A DNA stretch of 12,013 nucleotides, from assembly GCA_030018715.1 (NCBI GenBank), contig JASEHN010000045.1:1-12013 (forward strand), read 5' to 3'. Shown piece after piece: positions 1 through 6,430 of the stretch. Made by a program: the position numbers and the translations under genes. Every line of letters starts with the position of its first letter. The stretch's first letter is position 1. This DNA comes from Thermodesulfobacteriota bacterium (GTDB taxonomy: Bacteria > Desulfobacterota > SM23-61). The notes under the pieces were generated by a model, which searched no databases, was not told where the DNA came from, and saw nothing but the letters and a program-made list of their open reading frames with translations.

Positions 1-3
1 CCT

Positions 4-44
4 GAAAAATCTGGATTCCGGGTCGCGCTGCGCTTGCCCGGAAT
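4..44 (-). terminator. possible intrinsic terminator of valS, formed by the REP-like hairpin
   Basis: On the minus strand the 8-bp GC-rich stem (44-37 with 22-15) is followed, six bases later, by a run of five T (bases 9-5). It lies about 80 bases beyond the valS stop codon. The long loop (14 bases) and the gap before the T run make it a weak match to a classical terminator, so the role is inferred from position. Confidence 0.3.
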
Positions 45-47
45 GAC
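11..47. repeat. REP-like hairpin repeat downstream of valS
   Basis: A palindromic unit with an 8-bp perfect stem: ATTCCGGG at 15-22 pairs with CCCGGAAT at 37-44. Read on the minus strand it begins GTCATTCCGG and ends CCGGAATCCAG. The same frame recurs at 3831-3857 and, with small changes, at 3896-3921, so this belongs to a dispersed family in this genome. The loop, rich in CGC, differs from the other copies. The element may continue beyond the left edge of the window. Confidence 0.65.
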
Positions 48-126
48 GATTGAGCGTCAAATTTTGAGATTTGCAAGACCTCTAATAATAATTAATTTTA
101 AATCAGCAATCCACATTCCGAAATAG

Positions 127-2802
127 TTATATTCCCTTCTTCCAGGTTTGCACTCTTTCCAACCCTTCTTTTAGCTTGGCTCCCTTCTCTGACAGCGCTC
201 TGGCTTTTTCCCTTTCTTTTTCCACGGCCTCCGGTCGGGCCTTGTGCAGAAATTCTTCGTTGTGCAGTTTCAGACTCGTCCGGGCCATTTCTTCTTCTAT
301 TTTGGATATTTCTTTTTGAATTCGCTTCTCTTCATCATCAAGATTGATTAACCCCTTCAGGGGTAAAAATATCTCTATATCCCCAGAGATAGCCGTCGCT
401 GAAGCTTTGGGCTTCTCGCCCTCAGACTGCCAGGAAATTTTCCCGGTACGGGCAAGGCTTGCTATGTAAATCTCATTCATCGTAAGAGCGCTAAGAGTTG
501 CCCTTCTCTGGCAATGCATGACCACTTCCACCATCTTACCCGACGGAACGTTCAATTCACTGCGCAGATTGCGGATGGCTCCAATTACACCCATGACCAA
601 ATCCATCTCCGCCTCCGTATCCGGCTGTACTGCTCCTTCCTGAACTTTGGGGAACTCCGCCACCATGATCGACCCGGCATTGCCTGGAAGAGTCTGCCAG
701 ATTTCTTCGGTGATGAAGGGCATGAAAGGATGGAGGAGCCGGAGGGAGATGTCTAACACCCGCGCCAGAATATTCTGAGCCGCCCATTTTTGATCCGGAT
801 TTGTCTCTTGATAAAGCACCGGCTTGATCAGCTCGATGTACCAGTCACAAAATTCATGCCAGAGGAACTGGTAGATGGCCGAGGCCGCTTCATTGAACTT
901 ATAACTGTCCAGGCCCTGGCGGACTTCGCCAATGGTGCGATTCACCCGGCTTAATATCCAGCGGTCGGCCAGAGTTAATTCTACCTGGCCAATCTCCCGG
1001 TTAGGGTCGTATCCTTCTAAATTACTCAAGGTGAAGCGGGAAGCATTCCAGATTTTGTTGGCAAAATTCCTGTACCCGGCCAGGCGCTCTTCGGAGAGCC
1101 GCACGTCCCGCCCCTGGGCGGCAAAAGCAGATAGGGTAAAACGGAAAGCATCCGTGCCATACTTCTCAATAACCACCAGCGGGTCAACTACGTTGCCCCT
1201 GGACTTACTCATCTTCTGTCCCTCGGCGTCCCGGACCAGGGCATGAATATAAACATCCCTGAAAGGAACATCTCCCATGAACTTAATCCCCATCATCATC
1301 ATCCGGGCCACCCAGAAAAAAAGAATGTCAAAACCCGTAACCAGGACGGAGGTCGGATAAAATACTTGTAGGTCTTTGGTCTTCTCCGGCCATCCTAATG
1401 TAGAAAAAGGCCAAAGAGCCGAGCTGAACCAGGTATCCAGAACGTCCTGATCTTGCTCCACCCGGGAGCTGGCGCAGGATGCGCACTGCGAGACCGGTTG
1501 AGCCGAAACCGTCACCTCCCGGCAATCGCTGCAATACCAGGCCGGAATCCTGTGGCCCCACCAGATCTGCCGGGAGATGCACCAGTCGCGGATATTATTC
1601 ATCCATTCAAAATAAGTGGTTTCCCAGACCGCCGGGATGATCCGGGTTTTGCCTGTCTTTACCGCCTCGATGGCCGGGCGGGCCAGGGGTTCAGCGCGCA
1701 CGAACCACTGCTTGGATACCGCCGGCTCGATAACCGTTTTGCAACGGTAACAGTGGCCCACGTTGTGGGTAAATGGCTCCATCTTTTTCAATAGATTCAA
1801 ATCTTTCAGGTCTTTGACTACTTCCTTGCGGCATTGAAACCGTTGTTGACCAGAAAATTTCCCGGCCTGGGCATTCATCTTCCCGGCGTCATCGATCACC
1901 CGCAGTACATCCAGCCCGTGCCTCCGACCGATGTCGAAGTCATTTTGGTCATGGGCCGGAGTTACCTTCAGAGCGCCGGTGCCAAAATCCTGGGCAACAT
2001 ATCCGTCGGCAATTACCGGGATCTTCCGGTTCATCAGAGGCAGAATGACTTTTTGCCCGATAAATTTCATGTAGCGTTTATCTTCGGGATGTACGGCAAC
2101 CGCGGTATCGCCGAGCATCGTTTCCGGACGGGTGGTAGCCACAATCAGGTACTCTTTAGACTCTTCCAGAGGATATTTGATGTAATAAAGGTGCCCTTGC
2201 TCCTGTTCGTGTTCCACTTCCAGGTCCGACAGCGCGGTCTGGCAGCGGGGGCACCAATTGATGATGTAGTCGCCCCGGTAAATCAGGCCATCCCGGAAAA
2301 GACGGACAAAAACTTCTTTCACCGCCTGGGAAAGCCCCTCGTCCATGGTGAATCTCTCGCGGCTCCAGTCGCAAGAGCTTCCCATTTTTTTCAACTGTCT
2401 GATAATCTGGCCGCCGAATTCCTGTTTCCACTTCCACACCCGTTCGATGAAGGCTTCCCGGCCTAATTTATGACGGTTGGTTCCTTCTTCGGCCAACTGT
2501 TTTTCCACTACGTTCTGGGTGGCGATCCCGGCATGGTCCGTTCCCGGCAGCCAGAGGGCGTTGAACCCATCCATGTGCTTGTATCGAGTCAGAACATCCT
2601 GCAGGGTATTGTTCAAAGCATGGCCCATATGCAAGGAGCCAGTTACATTGGGAGGGGGGATGACAATGGAAAAAGGCGGTCGATTGGAAAATTCATCCGC
2701 CCGAAAATAATTTTTATCTTCCCAGAACTGATACCACTTCTTTTCCGCTTGTTGAGGGTTATAAACTTTGTCCCGGTCTCTTATTTCTTTCTCTTTTTTC
2801 AC
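127..2802 (-). CDS. valS: valine--tRNA ligase (ValRS)
   Basis: Cytosolic class I aminoacyl-tRNA synthetase that charges tRNA(Val) with valine and edits mischarged threonine. The 891 residues match the usual bacterial length. Visible parts are the HIGH-type signature HMGH (58-61); the CP1 editing domain (about 190-345) with the ATTRPETMLGDTAV stretch near 222-235 and TPAHDQNDFD near 281-290; the KMSKS loop (530-534); an anticodon-binding helical domain (about 610-760); and a charged C-terminal coiled coil (about 820-890), typical of ValRS. Cysteine pairs at 184/187, 351/354, 424/427 and 440/443 look like zinc-binding knuckles. The start is GTG at 2802, six bases after a GAGGAG ribosome site, and overlaps the stop of the upstream gene as GTGA, which suggests translational coupling. 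No frameshift or missing motif was seen. Identification is firm. Confidence 0.97.
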   Translation of the reverse strand: MKKEKEIRDRDKVYNPQQAEKKWYQFWEDKNYFRADEFSNRPPFSIVIPPPNVTGSLHMGHALNNTLQDVLTRYKHMDGFNALWLPGTDHAGIATQNVVEKQLAEEGTNRHKLGREAFIERVWKWKQEFGGQIIRQLKKMGSSCDWSRERFTMDEGLSQAVKEVFVRLFRDGLIYRGDYIINWCPRCQTALSDLEVEHEQEQGHLYYIKYPLEESKEYLIVATTRPETMLGDTAVAVHPEDKRYMKFIGQKVILPLMNRKIPVIADGYVAQDFGTGALKVTPAHDQNDFDIGRRHGLDVLRVIDDAGKMNAQAGKFSGQQRFQCRKEVVKDLKDLNLLKKMEPFTHNVGHCYRCKTVIEPAVSKQWFVRAEPLARPAIEAVKTGKTRIIPAVWETTYFEWMNNIRDWCISRQIWWGHRIPAWYCSDCREVTVSAQPVSQCASCASSRVEQDQDVLDTWFSSALWPFSTLGWPEKTKDLQVFYPTSVLVTGFDILFFWVARMMMMGIKFMGDVPFRDVYIHALVRDAEGQKMSKSRGNVVDPLVVIEKYGTDAFRFTLSAFAAQGRDVRLSEERLAGYRNFANKIWNASRFTLSNLEGYDPNREIGQVELTLADRWILSRVNRTIGEVRQGLDSYKFNEAASAIYQFLWHEFCDWYIELIKPVLYQETNPDQKWAAQNILARVLDISLRLLHPFMPFITEEIWQTLPGNAGSIMVAEFPKVQEGAVQPDTEAEMDLVMGVIGAIRNLRSELNVPSGKMVEVVMHCQRRATLSALTMNEIYIASLARTGKISWQSEGEKPKASATAISGDIEIFLPLKGLINLDDEEKRIQKEISKIEEEMARTSLKLHNEEFLHKARPEAVEKEREKARALSEKGAKLKEGLERVQTWKKGI

Positions 2803-3737
2803 GCCTTCTCCTCGGCCTCTGTTTTAAGCTTCTCGATCTCCTGCCGCAATATATCTTCGGCAATCCTGGGGAACATCTCCCCGGCCGCCCGCTCCAGGAT
2901 ACGAGCCCCTTCTGAGGCAAACCACCCTTTGGCTTTCACGTTCAACTCTTCGATCAGCACCCCGACCTTTTCCACCTGGGCCTGAAGCTTTTCAATCTCG
3001 TCCTGCAATATTTTTTCGGCAATCCCGGGAAGAAGCTCCCTTGCTCCTTGATTCAAAACCTCCGCCCCTTCTGAGCCGAGCCACTGTTCCGCTTTCACCT
3101 TCAGAGCTTCTTTTAGCGAACGGACCTCTTCAACCACTCCCTGAACCTTCTCGGTTTCCTTATCCAACACTTCTCTGGCAATCCGGGGAATGACCTCCCT
3201 CACCCCTTGGTTTAAAACTTGTAACCCTTCAGAATCAAGCCATTGCTGGGCGCCGGCGCTCAACGCTTCTTTTTCGGCCCGGACTTTTTCCACCTCCTCT
3301 TTGAGCTTCTCGATCTCCCTCCCGAATAATTCTTGGGCAATCCGGGGTATCATCTCCCGGCTGATTTGGTGCAAAACCTGGATTCCTTCTGTGGCCAGCC
3401 ACCGTTCAGCTCTCGCGTTCAGCGCTTCCCGAAGAGACCGGATTTCTGATTCGTAATCATAGAATGAAGGCTTAGCCTGTTCAACTTCCCGGGGCTCATC
3501 CTTTGCTACGCTCTGTTCAATTACAGGGGCAGGGCTCTTTTCCCAATCTGGGATAGCCATTACGGGTGAAATGCCTTCTGGCGGGCTTTGCATAGCCTCT
3601 CGCTGATGGCTTTGCCCTTCTCCCGGTTCATCGGCTGGCCCGAAAGACGCCTTCTCTCCCTTTTTTTCTTCAGGCCTGGGGGATTCATCCACAACTTCGG
3701 TCAATTCGATGATTTCTTCTTTTTCGCCATTACTCAT
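2799..3737 (-). CDS. hypothetical cytosolic protein with four 53-residue helical repeats, coupled to valS
   Basis: I do not recognise a named family. From ATG at 3737 the product has 312 residues. An open frame continues up to a TTG at 3764, but the ATG is preceded by a strong AGGGGAGGG ribosome site four bases away, so I choose it. Residues 1-90 are acidic and proline-rich, probably disordered, and contain IIELTEVVDE near the start. Residues 102-312 are four tandem units of exactly 53 residues (the last lacks one). Each has a conserved tryptophan (113, 166, 219, 272), then EG, then a P-R/G-I-A motif (proline at 131, 184, 237, 290) and an E-I-E-K-L-like end. The units are predicted helical or coiled coil. 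There is no signal peptide, membrane segment or catalytic motif. The PRIAxE...EIEKL part recalls the C-terminal helix of PopZ/DUF2497 polar scaffold proteins; that is inference. The stop overlaps the valS start. Confidence 0.85.
   Translation of the reverse strand: MSNGEKEEIIELTEVVDESPRPEEKKGEKASFGPADEPGEGQSHQREAMQSPPEGISPVMAIPDWEKSPAPVIEQSVAKDEPREVEQAKPSFYDYESEIRSLREALNARAERWLATEGIQVLHQISREMIPRIAQELFGREIEKLKEEVEKVRAEKEALSAGAQQWLDSEGLQVLNQGVREVIPRIAREVLDKETEKVQGVVEEVRSLKEALKVKAEQWLGSEGAEVLNQGARELLPGIAEKILQDEIEKLQAQVEKVGVLIEELNVKAKGWFASEGARILERAAGEMFPRIAEDILRQEIEKLKTEAEEKA
2802..3434 (-). repeat. four tandem 159-bp coding repeats (53 residues each)
   Basis: In transcription order the units are 3434-3276, 3275-3117, 3116-2958 and 2957-2802. 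Spacing of the key tryptophan and proline is exactly 53 codons between all four units. At the DNA level the units are clearly diverged, so this is an old duplication kept in register by selection rather than a fresh expansion. Confidence 0.85.
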
Positions 3738-3764
3738 AAACCCTCCCCTGAAATTTTCCTGCAA

Positions 3765-3790
3765 TTACCACAAAATATTCTAACAGTCAA
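3765..3790 (-). promoter_or_regulatory. candidate promoter of the repeat-protein/valS unit
   Basis: On the minus strand TTGACT (3790-3785) is followed after 17 bases by TAATTG (3767-3762), with a TG one base before it as in an extended -10. The -35 is five of six to consensus but the -10 is poor. A second -10-like hexamer TAGAAT (3782-3777) has no good -35 partner. The -35 overlaps the direct repeat that flanks the adjacent MITE-like element. Confidence 0.3.
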
Positions 3791-3794
3791 GTAA

Positions 3795-3940
3795 GATGAA
3801 CTCGTAAAAAGTCGGAAAATGCCCTTTTCCGTCATTCCGGCGGAAGCCGGAATCCAGTCCCGCTCAAAGCGGGATTCAAATACTTATAAATACCCTGGAC
3901 TCCGGTTTTCACCGGAGTGACAACTTTTTACGAGATCATC
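3795..3940. mobile_element. MITE-like element with terminal inverted repeats and target-site duplication
   Basis: The ends are 18-bp inverted repeats with one mismatch: 3795-3812 (GATGAACTCGTAAAAAGT) against 3923-3940. The sequence TCAAGTAA occurs directly at both edges (3787-3794 and 3939-3946). This fits a target-site duplication of 6 bases outside the full inverted repeats, or 8 bases if the last two bases of the right end belong to it. Inside are three hairpins: 3834-3853 (8-bp stem, GGAA loop), 3859-3873 (6-bp stem, CAA loop) and 3899-3918 (8-bp stem, TTTC loop). No coding frame is present, so it would need a transposase supplied from elsewhere. Confidence 0.7.
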
Positions 3941-3999
3941 AAGTAACTTAGTAGACAAAATGTTCACCGCAGAGTTCGCGGAGAACGCAGACAAGTTAA

Positions 4000-4036
4000 G
4001 TGCCTAAAGTGCCTAAAGTGAGCTAAAGTGCCTAAA
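4000..4036. repeat. degenerate 9-bp tandem repeat
   Basis: Units of GTGCCTAAA lie at 4000-4008, 4009-4017 and 4028-4036, with a 10-base variant GTGAGCTAAA at 4018-4027. The flanks contain further partial units (AAGTTA on both sides). It is non-coding, with stop codons in most frames. Confidence 0.75.
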
Positions 4037-4105
4037 GTTAAAAAAGGAAATTCCTATACTATGAAATTATAGAAAACGGCAAAAAAAGCTGTAAAAAATA
4101 GTTTT

Positions 4106-5149
4106 TCAAATAATCAGCCAGGGCTGAGGGAGGAAGATTTTTTCGTATAGTTTGAAGGCATAACGGTCAGTCATGCCGGCGATAAAGTCCACAATGGCCC
4201 GTTCCACCGGCTCATGGGAAAAGACTTCGCTAGCTTCCTTCCGGAATTCATCTTTCTTCTCTAAAAAATAGGCGTGGAGTTCCCGGATGATCTTTGCTGA
4301 CTTGATGAAATCCCCATGAACCTCAGGCAGATCATAGACTCGTTCATACAGGAAATCCCGCAGTTTTAACGTTGCCTCCATGACCTCTTCGCTCAAGCCA
4401 ATCTTCAAGGGATCAGATCCCTGGGCTTGCTCCAGGATGTCCCGCACCATGGAATCGATCCGCTGGCCATGCGACTCTCCCAGGCGCGCCGCACACCCCC
4501 GGGGAATATCCCGGGGGACAATCAGGCCGGCGCGCATGGCATCGTCAATATCATGATTGATGTAGGCAATGATGTCGGCGATGCGCACGAGTTTCCCTTC
4601 GTAGGTACAGGGCATATCCCCGGGGTCTTCCGGAATTACATCTCCTTTTCCTTTGGAATGTTTGAGAATTCCATCCCGCACCTCAAAAGTAAGATTGAGG
4701 CCCTTTCCTTCTTTTTCCAGAAAGTCCACCACTCTAAGGCTTTGCTCGGCATGATGAAATTTTTCCGGGCAGATCTCCTTAAGGACTTCCTCGCCGGCAT
4801 GGCCAAACGGGGTGTGCCCCAGGTCGTGACCCAGAGCGATGGCTTCAGTCAGGTCTTCATTCAGGCCCAGAGCTTTGGCCAGGGTCCGGGCAATCTGGGA
4901 GACCTCCAGCGTATGGGTGAGGCGTGTGCGATAATGGTCGCCGGTCGGGCTCAACAAAACCTGGGTTTTGTGTTTTAGCCGACGGAAGGCTTTAGAGTGG
5001 ATGATTCGGTCGCGGTCGTGCTGAAAGGCAGGGCGAATGCTGCACTCTTCTTCCGCAACCATCCTCCCCCGGCTCTGGGAGCTGAGCTTAGCAAAAGGGG
5101 ATAAAAAATTTCTTTCCCGATCTTCAAGCATCTTCCGGATCATCATCAT
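4106..5149 (-). CDS. dgt: dGTPase-like deoxynucleotide triphosphohydrolase (HD superfamily)
   Basis: Cytosolic HD-domain enzyme expected to hydrolyse dGTP or other dNTPs to the nucleoside and triphosphate. The 347 residues fit the shorter 'dGTPase-like, type 2' branch rather than the roughly 500-residue E. coli Dgt. The N-terminal segment FLSPFAKLSSQSRGR (15-29) and HSKAFRRLKHKTQV (51-64) are typical. Metal ligands of the HD domain are visible as H79 (THTLEV), H108-D109 (GHDLGHTPFGH) and D192 (RIADIIAYINHD). The start is uncertain by one or two codons because three ATGs are in a row; the AGAGGG ribosome site (three bases before the first) better suits the second or third. It stands alone on the minus strand, divergent from lptF. 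Which dNTP is preferred, and whether it needs an activator, cannot be read from sequence. Confidence 0.9.
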   Translation of the reverse strand: MMMIRKMLEDRERNFLSPFAKLSSQSRGRMVAEEECSIRPAFQHDRDRIIHSKAFRRLKHKTQVLLSPTGDHYRTRLTHTLEVSQIARTLAKALGLNEDLTEAIALGHDLGHTPFGHAGEEVLKEICPEKFHHAEQSLRVVDFLEKEGKGLNLTFEVRDGILKHSKGKGDVIPEDPGDMPCTYEGKLVRIADIIAYINHDIDDAMRAGLIVPRDIPRGCAARLGESHGQRIDSMVRDILEQAQGSDPLKIGLSEEVMEATLKLRDFLYERVYDLPEVHGDFIKSAKIIRELHAYFLEKKDEFRKEASEVFSHEPVERAIVDFIAGMTDRYAFKLYEKIFLPQPWLII

Positions 5150-5186
5150 GTGCCCTCTGTGCCCTCAAGGGAGATAAAGTTGTGAT

Positions 5187-5215
5187 TTGCAAAACCTTAT
5201 GGATTAAGTTAATAT
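5187..5215 (+). promoter_or_regulatory. candidate promoter of lptF-lptG in the 72-bp divergent spacer
   Basis: TTGCAA (5187-5192) and TAATAT (5210-5215) are spaced by 17 bases. Each matches consensus at only four of six positions. Initiation would fall at about 5222, the A of the lptF ATG. No equally good pair was found for the divergent dGTPase gene in the same spacer (5150-5221). Confidence 0.3.
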
Positions 5216-5221
5216 CTCCGT

Positions 5222-6430
5222 ATGAAAATTACCCTCTACCGTTACTTTATGAAAGAACTCCTAACTTCTTTTCTCCTCGGCCTGGTGGGATTTACCTTCA
5301 TCTTACTCACCGGAAGGATTTTACAGCTTGCCGAGCTATTCGTCAACAAGGGGATTTCTCTGGTTTACATCTTAAGCCTACTTTACTACCTCCTGCCCTC
5401 TTTCCTCGTCCTGACCATTCCCATGGCCACGTTGTTATCGGTTATGTTGACTTTCAACCGTCTCTCCGGGGACAATGAAATCACCGCCATAAAAGCTTCC
5501 GGCGTGAGCTTGTACCAATTGACCCCTCCTGTCCTGGTTTTGGCCTTACTGACTTTTATGACCACGTCCGCCCTTTCCCTCTACTCCCTTCCCAAGGCTA
5601 ACCAGGCTTCCCGCTCACTCCTTTTCGAGCTGGCCAGCACCAAGGCCCATGCCGGTATCCGGGAACGGGTATTCAATGATGATTTTGAGGGACTGGTCCT
5701 CTATGTCGAACGGGTTACCCCCAAAACCTTTCAATGGGAAAATGTCTTTATTTCCGACTCCCGGAATGCCGCCGAAGTCCATACCATCATTGCCCGCGAA
5801 GGAATGATCCTTTCCGATCCGCAAGAGCTTACGGTCACTTTGCAGCTCAAGAGCGGAGCTATTCATAAATTAGGGAAACAACCGGAGGTGTACCAGAAGG
5901 TCGATTTCAACACCTACAATCTCCGCCTGAATTTGAAGACCGGGTTAAAGGAGAAACAAAACAACGCAAAACATCCGGCCGACATGTCCTTGAGGGAGTT
6001 GAGCGAGGCTATTCAAGCCCTCCGCTCTAAAAAAGCCGATTCTAAGTTCCAGTGGATCAAGATCCATGAAAAATTTTCCATTCCCTTTGCCTGCCTGGTC
6101 TTTGGCGTCATCGGTATTCCCCTGGGAATCCAATCCCACGGCCGGCGGTCTGGTAAATCCATTGGTTTCGCTTGGTCCATCGGTGTCCTCCTGATTTACT
6201 ATCTTTTGACCAATGGGGGCATATCCCTGGCAGAGCGGGGAGTCATTCTTCTGGAGGCCGGCATGTGGTTTCCCAACGCCATTTTCCTTTGCTGCGGTCT
6301 TTACCTTTTAATCAAGGCTGCCAATGAATCTCCGGTCCTTCTGATGGTCTGGCTCAACAAAGGGATCGATCGACTCCGCAAGAGCTGGAGCGACTCCCCG
6401 GAACCCCAGGAACGGAGACCCGCCGAATGA
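5222..6430 (+). CDS. lptF: LPS export ABC transporter permease LptF
   Basis: Inner-membrane permease of the YjgP/YjgQ family. With LptG it forms the channel of the LptB2FG transporter that extracts lipopolysaccharide and passes it to the periplasmic bridge. The 402 residues show three N-terminal membrane segments (about 13-34, 47-76, 99-123), a periplasmic beta-rich domain (about 125-280) and three C-terminal segments (about 284-303, 313-330, 342-366). Typical stretches are LSGDNEITAIKASGVS (81-96), in the cytoplasmic coupling loop, and the IGIPLGIQSHGRRSGKS turn (297-313). A charged tail of about 35 residues makes it longer than E. coli LptF. An in-frame TAA at 5210-5212 rules out a longer start, and there is no Shine-Dalgarno sequence before the ATG. 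The end overlaps lptG by ATGA. F is assigned from gene order and similarity. Confidence 0.92.
   Translation: MKITLYRYFMKELLTSFLLGLVGFTFILLTGRILQLAELFVNKGISLVYILSLLYYLLPSFLVLTIPMATLLSVMLTFNRLSGDNEITAIKASGVSLYQLTPPVLVLALLTFMTTSALSLYSLPKANQASRSLLFELASTKAHAGIRERVFNDDFEGLVLYVERVTPKTFQWENVFISDSRNAAEVHTIIAREGMILSDPQELTVTLQLKSGAIHKLGKQPEVYQKVDFNTYNLRLNLKTGLKEKQNNAKHPADMSLRELSEAIQALRSKKADSKFQWIKIHEKFSIPFACLVFGVIGIPLGIQSHGRRSGKSIGFAWSIGVLLIYYLLTNGGISLAERGVILLEAGMWFPNAIFLCCGLYLLIKAANESPVLLMVWLNKGIDRLRKSWSDSPEPQERRPAE

Larger units (their letters stand above)
3738..4105. other. gene-free stretch between the valS unit and the dGTPase gene
   Basis: This 368-base spacer lies upstream of the repeat-protein/valS unit and downstream of the dGTPase gene, both on the minus strand. 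It holds the candidate valS-unit promoter, the MITE-like element, a short CGCAGA-containing segment (3965-3991) and a 9-bp tandem repeat. The part nearest the dGTPase stop (4040-4105) is A/T-rich; I found no convincing intrinsic terminator there. No plausible small gene was seen. Confidence 0.6.

Noticed and set aside
1834..2466. A 210-codon open frame on the plus strand inside valS
   Set aside because: It is antisense to conserved ValRS sequence, its product is arginine/proline/histidine-rich with no recognisable domain, and such frames arise from the codon bias of the real gene.
3738..3764. N-terminal extension of the repeat protein by nine residues from a TTG
   Set aside because: The ATG at 3737 has a strong ribosome site four bases before it; the extension would itself be encoded by that site.
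4000..4036. CRISPR array
   Set aside because: Units are only 9-10 bases with no spacers; this is a simple tandem repeat.
4040..4105. Intrinsic terminator after the dGTPase gene
   Set aside because: Only weak A/T stems such as AAAAA-CTA-TTTTT are present, with no GC-rich stem before a T run.
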